From Microbacteriaceae bacterium (lineage in GTDB: Bacteria; Actinomycetota; Actinomycetes; Actinomycetales; Microbacteriaceae), in NCBI GenBank assembly GCA_947447385.1, contig CANFKN010000036.1:1-10199 (forward strand): 10,199 nt of DNA, written 5' to 3'. Made by a program: the position numbers and the translations under genes. Shown here one piece after another: positions 1-6,552 of this stretch. Every line of letters starts with the position of its first letter. Position 1 is the first letter of the stretch. The notes below the pieces were generated by a model, which was not told the origin of the DNA, made no database searches, and saw nothing but the letters and a program-made list of their open reading frames with translations.

Positions 1-1512
1 GAAATATTCCTCGCCTGATCGAAGTTGGAACCCTGGAACGATCCAGGTATTGCCGTTTGAATCCATCAGTTGCATCCAGATTGAAGTCACCTTATCGATT
101 GTGACTTCTCTGATTTTGGCTGGTTCTGGAGTTTCGCCGCCAAGGGGTTCAGGTTCAGCGGTTGCGATAGGCATTGGAACAGAAGTTGGCTCAGAACCAC
201 CAGAGGTGTTCGGGTCAATCTCTGAGATCGCTGATGGTTCAGAGATTGGGGCAACTGGTTCAGTGGCTGCACCGCTGCTAGAAGCTGCATCGCTGCTTGC
301 ACCAGCATCGCCTCTGGCGTTGTCTGGCGCACCGACTGTTGCAACATCGTCGTTGAACACGCCAGACTTCATGGCGCCCGTGAAGTAACCAACGGCGAAG
401 AACTTAGCCCATTTCTCATCGTTGGCACGGTCAACGGCGGCCTTGGCTGAGATTGTGTTGAAGCTGCCTTTGTCGACGACTTTGGCCAAGCTTCCACTGG
501 CACCAATGAGATTGCCGGCTGGGTCAAACTGAACGCTGAAATAGAGACCGGTGTTCACCTTGCCACCGTTTGCTTTCAGAACATACTCTGCCGAAACGCT
601 TGTCATGTAGCGATCGCGCCAGAACTGAATCTCGCTGTCACCGAAGTCGAAACCGGTGATTGCCATGATGCTGTTGAACTTGGCAATGGCTTCGCCTTTC
701 GACAAGGCTGATTCTGATTCGGTTGGGATGTAGCCGCATGAATCTTTGTCTGTCGCTGGCGCATCACCGACACAGGTCATGTCACCTTTGAAGTCGCCTT
801 GCCAAACGCCCAGCCACCAGCTCTTGTCTTGCAACGTCAATGACGATTTGCCGTCGACCTCGTCGAGGTTCATGCTTTCGTTTGGCATGGTCGTGAGTGT
901 TGAGAACTCGCCTTTGTGAAGCTTGCCCTTGACGTCGAGAGCGTCAGCTAGCTTTTGAAGTTCTGCCTTTGGGTCTTCTACAGCCACGATCTGATAGATG
1001 TGTGATGTGCCGGTTTGACCTGAAAGGCTTGCATCAGCGGTGAAGTGGTAGCTAACGAAAGGCATCATCATGTCGCTTGCACCTGGCGCAATTGCATTGC
1101 TGCCAACCTTCGAATCTTCAGCGCCAGAGGTTAGGCTGTCGGCTCTGCCGGCACCACCACCGGCGACGCTAAAGAGTGGTGTGACTGTGTGAGCCGAAGG
1201 GCCGCCTAGCGCAATCGAACCGACCACTGCGAAAGCTGCCACGCCGGCAACTGCGCCCAGTGAAGACCCGAGCACAAAGCGCGGGCGTGACTGGTAGGTG
1301 TCGGCAAACTTGGCGGCCAAACGTGTTGCTTGACGGCCAACAAACCCTTGAGCGGGTGCAGCCGCGGCGCGAGCCACGGCGTCGTCGGCGAGAGTCGCTT
1401 TTAGCTGACCTGCGTCAAAGCTGTCGGCTGGGTCAGCTGAGGCGATGCGAGCCAATAGCTCGTCGTTCACGGCATTTTCGGTTGAACCGAGGTTTGAATT
1501 GTTTTCGTTCAT
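1..1512 (-). CDS. Single-pass membrane protein, putative anti-sigma factor (partial, 3' end outside window)
   Basis: The frame is open for 504 codons from an ATG at 1512 to the left edge without a stop. Residues 1-78 are hydrophilic and Ala/Asp-rich and should be cytoplasmic. Residues about 79-102 form one hydrophobic membrane segment. The rest is a large secreted-side domain with one cysteine pair (C247, C259) that could form a disulfide. A Pro/Ser/Glu/Thr-rich linker (about residues 390-465) leads into a second small domain containing WIVPGF near the edge. The gene starts 24 nt after an ECF sigma gene, and this position plus the topology is the basis for calling it the anti-sigma partner. 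It lacks the HxxxCxxC zinc motif of ZAS-type anti-sigma factors, and I recognise no named family. Alternatively it is a sigma-controlled membrane protein that does not bind the sigma factor. No Shine-Dalgarno is visible; see the promoter at 1513-1547. Confidence 0.6.
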   Translation of the reverse strand, partial: MNENNSNLGSTENAVNDELLARIASADPADSFDAGQLKATLADDAVARAAAAPAQGFVGRQATRLAAKFADTYQSRPRFVLGSSLGAVAGVAAFAVVGSIALGGPSAHTVTPLFSVAGGGAGRADSLTSGAEDSKVGSNAIAPGASDMMMPFVSYHFTADASLSGQTGTSHIYQIVAVEDPKAELQKLADALDVKGKLHKGEFSTLTTMPNESMNLDEVDGKSSLTLQDKSWWLGVWQGDFKGDMTCVGDAPATDKDSCGYIPTESESALSKGEAIAKFNSIMAITGFDFGDSEIQFWRDRYMTSVSAEYVLKANGGKVNTGLYFSVQFDPAGNLIGASGSLAKVVDKGSFNTISAKAAVDRANDEKWAKFFAVGYFTGAMKSGVFNDDVATVGAPDNARGDAGASSDAASSSGAATEPVAPISEPSAISEIDPNTSGGSEPTSVPMPIATAEPEPLGGETPEPAKIREVTIDKVTSIWMQLMDSNGNTWIVPGFQLRSGEEYF

Positions 1513-1547
1513 ATCTTGGTTATGTCGCTCTCTTGGCTAATCTTTCA
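1513..1547 (-). promoter_or_regulatory. Candidate promoter of the anti-sigma gene, bipartite and leaderless
   Basis: On the minus strand, TGAAAG (1542-1547) is followed by 12 nt, AGCGACATAA (1520-1529), 7 nt, and the ATG at 1512. The same two boxes with the same spacings precede the sigma gene. The upstream box lies inside the last codons of the sigma gene. CATAAC would act as the -10, placing the transcript start at or next to the ATG. Seen: the two boxes and their spacing. Inferred: promoter activity and control by the adjacent sigma factor. Confidence 0.5.
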
Positions 1548-2010
1548 AAAGTTCTGCGAGCTTTGTGCGAGCCCTGTGAATGCGAATGCTGGCAGCGTTT
1601 GCTGAGATGCCGAGTGCCGTTGCAGCTTCATCAACTTTCAAACCTTCAAAAGCCACAAGTGCCAAAGCTGCACGTTCGCCCGCGGCCAACTTGCCCCAAG
1701 CCTGAGCAAGTGAAATGTCAGCAATTGCTATTGATTCGGCAGAGGGTGCGTTGTCGGCAGGTGAGAGGCTGGCGATGAATCTGTTGCGCGACATGGTTCT
1801 GCGCCGAGCATTAGAAACCACGAAACCCGCAATTCGATAGAGCCAAGGCAGTTCAAAACCCAATGCGGCCTGTTCACGCCGAGCCCAAGCTATTTCAAAC
1901 ACTTCAGAGCAAAGATCTTCAACTTCGGCGAAGTCAACGCGACGTGCCAAGAACTTGGCTATTGGCGTCTGATGCTCGCGATAAATCGCGCTGAATTCGT
2001 CAGGAGTCAT
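1537..2010 (-). CDS. ECF-family RNA polymerase sigma factor
   Basis: This 157-residue protein has the two-domain layout of extracytoplasmic-function sigma factors. Region 2 (about residues 5-75) contains FSAIYREH, the acidic VEDLCSEVFEIAW stretch typical of region 2.2, and LPWLYRIAGFVVSNARRR, which corresponds to regions 2.3/2.4 that melt and read the -10. Region 4 (about residues 105-155) contains the helix-turn-helix DEAATALGISANAASIRIHR, which reads the -35. There is no C-terminal SnoaL-like extension. It would direct RNA polymerase to a small stress or envelope regulon. The gene starts 32 nt after the methyltransferase gene and is followed after 24 nt by the membrane partner. Family membership is clear from the motifs; the ECF subgroup and the inducing signal cannot be read from sequence. 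Confidence 0.9.
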   Translation of the reverse strand: MTPDEFSAIYREHQTPIAKFLARRVDFAEVEDLCSEVFEIAWARREQAALGFELPWLYRIAGFVVSNARRRTMSRNRFIASLSPADNAPSAESIAIADISLAQAWGKLAAGERAALALVAFEGLKVDEAATALGISANAASIRIHRARTKLAELLKD

Positions 2011-2045
2011 ATTCTGATTATGTCGCTAATGCGACGCTTCTTTCA
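2011..2045 (-). promoter_or_regulatory. Candidate autoregulated leaderless promoter of the sigma gene
   Basis: On the minus strand, TGAAAG (2040-2045) is followed by 12 nt, AGCGACATAA (2018-2027), 7 nt, and the ATG at 2010. The TGA of the first box is the stop codon of the methyltransferase gene. CATAAT ends 6 nt before the ATG, so transcription would begin at the start codon; no Shine-Dalgarno is present. A short inverted repeat, GTCGC-ATTA-GCGAC (2022-2035), overlaps the downstream box. Matching the anti-sigma promoter suggests both are read by this ECF factor (inference). Confidence 0.5.
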
Positions 2046-2612
2046 CTCGATTTTTAGCGCAGCTTCGGCATCAAGCCGAACTGCAGGAACATCACGGTAG
2101 GCGATGCTCTCATGTGCCAGCAACCAACGCTTTGTTGGTAGGCCATCGCCACCGCTATAGCCAGTGATGCGATCGCCAGAACCCAAAATGCGGTGGCAGC
2201 CGACGACTAGCGGAACAGGGTTTGAGCCAACAGCACCACCAACGGCTCGCACTGCGCTCGGGTTGCCGATGCGGCGCGCAAGGTCGGCATAAGTTATAGC
2301 CTCGCCAAAACCGACTTTGGCAATCTCGTTCCAAACGGCGCGCTGAAAGTCAGTGCCTTGATAAGAAACGGCAAAGTCGAGGTTCTTTCGCTTGCCTTCG
2401 AAGAAGTCTCGCAGCTGAGCGGCGGCTTCGACGAGAACTTGAGCGGGTGCCGAGCTGGAGCTACCTTGGGTAGGCGGCGAACTTGTGTCAACGCAAGCAG
2501 GCGCCGAGCCAAGCAGGTCAACTTTGACCACGGCATCGCCGAGAGATTTGAGTGTGATGGGGCCAATGGGTGAGTCAATGGTTAGGGCTGAGTCGAAGAT
2601 TACAGTTTTCAT
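2043..2612 (-). CDS. ogt: Methylated-DNA--protein-cysteine S-methyltransferase homologue
   Basis: In this suicide DNA-repair family, the protein takes the alkyl group from O6-alkylguanine onto its own cysteine. An ATG start at 2612 gives 189 residues; an in-frame TTG two codons earlier (2618) is possible but less likely. The N-terminal domain has a low-complexity Ser/Pro loop (about residues 36-58). The C-terminal domain has the helix-turn-helix region (TYADLARRIGNPSAVRAVGGA) with the arginine finger R122, the Asn hinge N131, and the nucleophile C139 in VVGCHRIL (ATG-based numbering). The family motif is PCHR; here the Pro is Gly, while Cys, His and Arg are kept. So it is not an alkyltransferase-like protein, which lacks the Cys. 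TAGGTT ends 6 nt before the ATG, a possible leaderless -10. It lies just upstream of the sigma gene on the same strand. Confidence 0.9.
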   Translation of the reverse strand: MKTVIFDSALTIDSPIGPITLKSLGDAVVKVDLLGSAPACVDTSSPPTQGSSSSAPAQVLVEAAAQLRDFFEGKRKNLDFAVSYQGTDFQRAVWNEIAKVGFGEAITYADLARRIGNPSAVRAVGGAVGSNPVPLVVGCHRILGSGDRITGYSGGDGLPTKRWLLAHESIAYRDVPAVRLDAEAALKIE

Positions 2613-2696
2613 GCCCAAAACCTAACTGGCGGCGGCGCCATCCGTGTTAAATAAATCGTAGTCTGGTGACAAATCGTAAAAGTGAAGAATGTGTGT

Positions 2697-2727
2697 AAAA
2701 AGAAAGGCCCGGTCTTTCGACCGAGCC
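2697..2727 (-). terminator. Rho-independent terminator of the aminotransferase gene
   Basis: On the minus strand, a 9-bp stem (GGCTCGGTC pairing with GACCGGGCC, one G-U pair) closes a GAAA tetraloop and is followed by TTTCTTTTT. It begins 16 nt after the aminotransferase stop codon. This is a textbook intrinsic terminator and separates the polyamine genes from the methyltransferase and sigma genes downstream. Confidence 0.9.
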
Positions 2728-2743
2728 AATCTCTCAAAACGAT

Positions 2744-4243
2744 TTAGAGCTCACGCCATGCATCGTCTAGGCAACCGCGCAGAATCTGCTCAATCTCGTT
2801 GAACTCATCTGGGCCGATGGTTAGCGGTGGAGCAAGCTGAACCACAGGGTCGCCACGGTCGTCGCTGCGGCAATACAGACCTTCTTCGAACATGCGGTGG
2901 CTCAAGATGCCACGAAGCAACTTCTCTGATTCAGCATCGTTGAAGGTCTCTTTGGTGTTCTTGTCTTTTACCAACTCGATAGCAAAGAAATAACCTTCAC
3001 CGCGCACGTCGCCAACAATCGGCAAATCTTTCAACTTTTCGAGGGTTGATCTGAATGTCGCGGTGTTGCGAGCCACGTTGCCAACGAGGTCTTCTTCTTC
3101 AAAGACGTCGAGGTTAGCCAATGCAACCGCAGCCGAAACCGGGTGACCGCCATAGGTGTAACCGTGCGGGAACAACGCGGTGCCGTGCTTAAACGGTTCG
3201 AATAGCTTTTCGCTGATCATCAATGCGCCGATTGGTGCATAGGCGCTGGTCATGCCTTTTGCACAAACCAACATGTCTGGCTCAAAACCGTAAAGCTCTG
3301 ATGCAAACATGGTGCCAATGCGTCCGAAGCCGTCGATGGTTTCATCGGCAACTAGCAACACATCATATTTGTCGCAAATCGCACGAACCATATCGAAATA
3401 GATCTTTGGCGAGGTGAAGCAACCACCCGAGTTTTGAACTGGCTCCAAGAAGAAGGCCGCAACAGTGTCAGGGTCTTCAAACAGAATCATTTCTTCAACG
3501 CGGTTAGCAGCCCAAATCGCAAACTCTTCTTCGGTAGCAAAGTCATCTTGCGCGCGATACCAGTTGGTGTTTGGCACTCTAAAGGTGCTTGGAACAAGCG
3601 GTTCGAACATTTTCTTCATTGATGGAATGCCCGTTAGCGAAAGCGCACCGTGTGAGGTGCCGTGGTAGGCAACCGCGCGGGTTAGAACCTTGTGCTTCAT
3701 TGGCTTGCCGGTCATTTTGAAGTACTGCTTGGCAAGCTTCCATGCGGTTTCGTTTGCCTCGCCACCACCGGTGGTGAAGAAAACGCGACTCAAGCTCTTT
3801 GGTGCATAGCTGATCAAGCGCTCAGCAAGCTCGATGCCTGCCGGGTGGGCGTGTGACCAAAGTGGAAAATAGTCGAGTTCTTTCATCTGCTTGGCAGCAG
3901 CCTCGGCTAGACGTTCGCGACCGTGGCCTGCGTTAACCGAGAAAAGGCTCGAGATGCCGTCGAAATAGCGCTTGCCTTTTGAGTCCCAAAAGTGGTGACC
4001 CGAGGCTCGCGTAATTATCGGCATTTCGCCTTTTTGATATGGGCTGTGGCGGGTGAAATGCAAAAACATGTGCTCTTTGGCAGATTTTTGTAGCATTTCG
4101 TGTGTCGGCTCGATACCTGCTTTGCGGGCATCTTGCAGCGGGGTGGCGCGGTCTGCTGCGGCGCTGGCCGGTTTTACCGGAGCCTTGAACACAGATTTGA
4201 TTCCGTGAACAAGCTTTCTTGCTTGGCTTTCCTTGGTTGCCAT
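2744..4243 (-). CDS. Class III PLP aminotransferase, probable putrescine (diamine)--pyruvate transaminase
   Basis: A 499-residue omega-transaminase of the class III family. Visible hallmarks are TTGGGEANE (about 157-165) for PLP phosphate binding, AYHG (192-195) stacking on the cofactor, VADETIDGFGRIG with D300 contacting the pyridine nitrogen, the Schiff-base lysine K329 in CAKGMTSAYAPIGA, GYTYGGHP (361-368), and R414 in GDVRGEG, which usually binds the substrate carboxylate. The first 45 residues are a basic, Ala-rich extension. Sequence alone fits diamine, taurine or beta-alanine:pyruvate aminotransferases. The neighbouring aminobutyraldehyde dehydrogenase favours putrescine: putrescine plus an oxo acid gives 4-aminobutyraldehyde. 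It lies 48 nt downstream of an Lrp-type regulator on the same strand, probably in one operon, and ends at a strong terminator. No strong Shine-Dalgarno is visible. Substrate is inferred from context. Confidence 0.88.
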   Translation of the reverse strand: MATKESQARKLVHGIKSVFKAPVKPASAAADRATPLQDARKAGIEPTHEMLQKSAKEHMFLHFTRHSPYQKGEMPIITRASGHHFWDSKGKRYFDGISSLFSVNAGHGRERLAEAAAKQMKELDYFPLWSHAHPAGIELAERLISYAPKSLSRVFFTTGGGEANETAWKLAKQYFKMTGKPMKHKVLTRAVAYHGTSHGALSLTGIPSMKKMFEPLVPSTFRVPNTNWYRAQDDFATEEEFAIWAANRVEEMILFEDPDTVAAFFLEPVQNSGGCFTSPKIYFDMVRAICDKYDVLLVADETIDGFGRIGTMFASELYGFEPDMLVCAKGMTSAYAPIGALMISEKLFEPFKHGTALFPHGYTYGGHPVSAAVALANLDVFEEEDLVGNVARNTATFRSTLEKLKDLPIVGDVRGEGYFFAIELVKDKNTKETFNDAESEKLLRGILSHRMFEEGLYCRSDDRGDPVVQLAPPLTIGPDEFNEIEQILRGCLDDAWREL

Positions 4244-4271
4244 TTGATATCACTCTTAACTAGTTGTTTTT

Positions 4272-4307
4272 CTGGGGTGCCTAGCGGGTGCTTAGCGGGT
4301 GCCCCAG
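4272..4307. repeat. Direct repeat within a hairpin at the end of the lrp-type gene
   Basis: TAGCGGGTGC occurs twice 11 nt apart (4282-4291 and 4293-4302, plus strand). The pair is enclosed by CTGGGG (4272-4277) and CCCCAG (4302-4307), which can form a 6-bp stem. The stop codon of the regulator gene (4292-4294) lies inside the structure. No T-run follows in the direction of transcription, so it is not a classical terminator. It could attenuate, stabilise or process the regulator-aminotransferase transcript. Confidence 0.5.
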
Positions 4308-4765
4308 TTGTAGAACTGCTTGTGCAACCTCAAATAGACGAAGGTCTCGGTCGAGGTTACTCCGGGCAGCGTCCGGATCTTTTCGTTGAGCAGCGTGATC
4401 AGATCTTCATCATTTTCACACACCACTTCAACCAAAATGTCAAAGCTTCCTGCGGTTAGCACCACATAGTCAACCGCCATTAGTTCGGCGATTTGGTCGG
4501 CGATTTCGCGGGTGTCGCCACCACAGCGAATGCCGATCATTGCTTGGCGATAGAAGCCAAGCTGCATTGGGTCGGTCACGGCCACGACCTGCATCACACC
4601 TGATTCGGTGAGTTTTTGCACGCGCTGACGAACAGCGGCTTCGCTTAGGCCAACGGCTTTGCCGATTTCGGCATAAGACTTTCGGCCGTCGTGCTGAAGC
4701 TCTTCGATGATTGACTTTGAGACATCATCGAGTTGGCTCGATTTGGCGCGAATAATGCGTGACAT
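4292..4765 (-). CDS. Lrp/AsnC family transcriptional regulator
   Basis: A 157-residue protein, the usual length for this family. Residues about 10-60 form the winged helix-turn-helix: LDDVSKSIIEELQHDGRKSY is followed by AEIGKAVGLSEAAVRQRVQKL, the recognition region. Residues about 65-150 form the RAM/AsnC effector-binding and oligomerisation domain, with GSFDILVEVVC and TLPGVTSTETFVYL typical of the ferredoxin-like fold. Such proteins form dimers to octamers that wrap DNA and respond to amino acids or related amines. It sits between and divergent from the two polyamine enzymes, so it most likely senses a pathway compound and controls both arms and itself (inference). A CAAAAT hexamer ends 6 nt before the ATG with no Shine-Dalgarno, so the mRNA may be leaderless. 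Confidence 0.93.
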   Translation of the reverse strand: MSRIIRAKSSQLDDVSKSIIEELQHDGRKSYAEIGKAVGLSEAAVRQRVQKLTESGVMQVVAVTDPMQLGFYRQAMIGIRCGGDTREIADQIAELMAVDYVVLTAGSFDILVEVVCENDEDLITLLNEKIRTLPGVTSTETFVYLRLHKQFYNWGTR

Positions 4766-4976
4766 ATATAGATTTTGCCACTAAAAAAGCCATTTGACTA
4801 ATGATTCCGCACCATTTTTATCATTTCGCAACTAAATCATTACCAAAAAGCCTTAATTTGCTACGGATGCCGCCACGCACGCCATATAAAATAGCCTTAA
4901 GTCAGCAATCAGCGTCACGAGCACCTCGTGCGGTGGTTCAGGCAAGCAACGCACTTTTAGTCAAAGGAGTCTCAAA
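4766..4976. promoter_or_regulatory. Divergent regulatory region between the lrp-type gene and the aldehyde dehydrogenase gene
   Basis: This 211-bp region is AT-rich on its left half. It holds a perfect 8-bp inverted repeat, TAATGATT (4799-4806) and AATCATTA (4835-4842), with centres 36 bp apart. AT-rich inverted elements spread over tens of bp suit an Lrp-type oligomer. For the plus-strand gene, TATAAA (4885-4890) is a plausible -10, giving a leader of roughly 80 nt. A strong Shine-Dalgarno, AAAGGAG, lies at 4963-4969, 7 nt before the ATG. Operator function is inferred. Confidence 0.6.
4916..4930 (+). other. Small perfect hairpin in the 5' leader of the dehydrogenase mRNA
   Basis: CACGAG (4916-4921) and CTCGTG (4925-4930) form a perfect 6-bp stem with a CAC loop, downstream of the TATAAA box and 32 nt before the ribosome-binding site. 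No T-run follows. It may affect mRNA stability or be fortuitous. Confidence 0.3.
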
Positions 4977-6416
4977 ATGGCAGTTCGCGAACTTAAGAAC
5001 TTTGTAAACGGTGAATATGTTGACGCCCGTGGTGATGGTCGTCTAGACATCATCAACCCGGCTGATGCGCAGGTTTATGCAACCTCGCCGGTTTCGAGCG
5101 ACGCTGATGTCGATGCTGCGTTCAAGGCTGCCGACAAGGCTTTTGAAGAGTGGTCGCAAACCACGCCGAGCGAACGTCAGTTGGCGCTGTTCCGCATCGC
5201 CGATGCGATGGAGGCTCGTGCCGAAGAGTTCGCCGACGTTGAGAGCCGCAACACTGGCAAGCCGCGTTCGACACTCGTTGAATATGAGATTGCGCCATCA
5301 GTTGACCAAATTCGCTTTTTTGCGGGTGCCGCCCGCAACCTCGAAGGTCGCGCTACCGCAGAGTATGCCCGCGACCACACTTCTTCGATTCGCCGCGAAC
5401 CGATCGGTGTTATTGGCCAGGTGACTCCGTGGAACTACCCCCTTAACATGGCTACCTGGAAGTTCGCGCCTGCCATCGCCGCTGGCAACACAATCGTTTT
5501 GAAACCATCAGACACCACACCTATGTCAACTTTGTTGCTCGCAGAAATCGCGAGTGAGTTTTTGCCAGCGGGCGTTTTCAACGTCGTTACAGGTGACCGC
5601 GCAACCGGTCGCGCGATGATCGAAAACTCGATTCCGCAGATGGTCTCAATTACCGGTTCGGTTCGCGCCGGCATGGAGGTCGCCCAGACCGCGGCAGCCG
5701 ACCTGAAGCGTGTTCACCTAGAGCTTGGCGGCAAGGCGCCTGTTATTGTTTTTGCAGACGCAGACCTTGCAAAGGCGGCAGCACAAATCGTGATTGCTGG
5801 TTTCTTCAACGCCGGTCAAGACTGCACCGCGGCAACTCGCATCTTGGTGCACGAGTCGGTGCACGATGAGTTCATCGCACTGCTAACCGCTGAGGTTCGC
5901 GCTAACGCTGTGACCGGTGCGCCTTCACGCGATGATATCTTGTTTGGCCCACTTAACAACGCGGGCCAGATCACCCGCGTGCAAGGATTCATAGACCGTT
6001 TGCCAAACCACGCAAACGTTGAGATTGGCGGCAATCGTGTGGCTGGCGAAGCTGGTTACTACCACGAGGCAACTGTGGTTTCGGGCCTCACCCAGACTGA
6101 CGAAGTGATTCAGAGCGAAATCTTTGGCCCGGTTATTACAGTGCAGAAATTCAAAGATGACGCCGAAGCCATGCGAAACGCCAACGATGTTGCCTACGGT
6201 TTGGCTTCATCGGTGTGGACTCAGAACCACACTCGCGCGATGCGTTTTGCAAAAGGTTTGAACTTTGGTTGCGTGTGGATCAACACCCACATTCCATTGG
6301 CAGCCGAAATGCCTCACGGTGGTTTCAAGCACTCGGGCTATGGCAAAGACCTGTCGATGTATGGCTTCGAAGACTACACGCGCATCAAGCACGTTATGAG
6401 CTACATCGGCGACTAA
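4977..6416 (+). CDS. patD: Gamma-aminobutyraldehyde dehydrogenase
   Basis: A 479-residue NAD(P)-dependent aldehyde dehydrogenase, close to the length of E. coli PatD/YdcW. Visible residues are N153 in TPWNYP, K176 in LKPSD (cofactor), the TGSVRAG turn (226-232), the general base E249 in LELGGK, the catalytic thiol C283 in AGQDCTAATR, and E381 in EIFGPV (ribose contact). The C-terminus, with WINTHIPLAAEMPHGG and HSGYGKDLSMYGFEDYTRIK, is the pattern I associate with aminobutyraldehyde rather than betaine aldehyde dehydrogenases. It would oxidise 4-aminobutyraldehyde (or its cyclic form 1-pyrroline) to GABA in the cytoplasm, completing putrescine degradation begun by the aminotransferase. The start is set by AAAGGAG 7 nt upstream. 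GABA transaminase and succinate-semialdehyde dehydrogenase, needed downstream, are not in the window. The family is certain; the substrate is strongly suggested. Confidence 0.9.
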   Translation: MAVRELKNFVNGEYVDARGDGRLDIINPADAQVYATSPVSSDADVDAAFKAADKAFEEWSQTTPSERQLALFRIADAMEARAEEFADVESRNTGKPRSTLVEYEIAPSVDQIRFFAGAARNLEGRATAEYARDHTSSIRREPIGVIGQVTPWNYPLNMATWKFAPAIAAGNTIVLKPSDTTPMSTLLLAEIASEFLPAGVFNVVTGDRATGRAMIENSIPQMVSITGSVRAGMEVAQTAAADLKRVHLELGGKAPVIVFADADLAKAAAQIVIAGFFNAGQDCTAATRILVHESVHDEFIALLTAEVRANAVTGAPSRDDILFGPLNNAGQITRVQGFIDRLPNHANVEIGGNRVAGEAGYYHEATVVSGLTQTDEVIQSEIFGPVITVQKFKDDAEAMRNANDVAYGLASSVWTQNHTRAMRFAKGLNFGCVWINTHIPLAAEMPHGGFKHSGYGKDLSMYGFEDYTRIKHVMSYIGD

Positions 6417-6452
6417 TTTTTAGCGGGTGGGCGATTCGCGCGGTTAAAGAAA

Positions 6453-6482
6453 AGCAGGGCCCCTCTTTCGAAAGACCCTGCT
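6453..6482. terminator. Bidirectional terminator between convergent genes
   Basis: AGCAGGG (6453-6459) pairs with CCCTGCT (6476-6482). The interior TCTTTCGAAAGA (6464-6475) is itself self-complementary, so a long stem with a CCCC bulge can form. On the minus strand it is followed by TTTTCTTTAA, a good termination tract for the NYN gene. On the plus strand only weak T-richness follows, but its place 36 nt after the dehydrogenase stop suggests it serves both genes. Confidence 0.8.
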
Positions 6483-6552
6483 GGTACTTCCTTAACTTTA
6501 GCAAAGCAGACTTGGTTGTCAAAGGCAATCGCACATTTTCTGTGTGTATAAA

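Noticed and set aside
50..388. Open frame on the plus strand inside the anti-sigma gene
   Set aside because: It lies opposite the Pro/Ser/Glu-rich linker of the minus-strand gene. Its composition simply mirrors that repeat-like stretch, and it has no ribosome-binding site or recognisable domain.
1260..1778. 172-codon plus-strand open frame across the sigma/anti-sigma junction
   Set aside because: The translation is Arg/Cys/Leu-rich with no domain, while both minus-strand frames beneath it encode convincing proteins with family motifs.
4272..4307. Hairpin after the regulator gene as an intrinsic terminator
   Set aside because: On the minus strand the stem is followed by AAAAAC, not a T-run, so I list it only as a repeat and hairpin.
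4100..4459. Plus-strand open frame across the lrp/aminotransferase junction
   Set aside because: It is antisense to two well-supported genes and the hairpin between them; cysteine-rich and without motifs.
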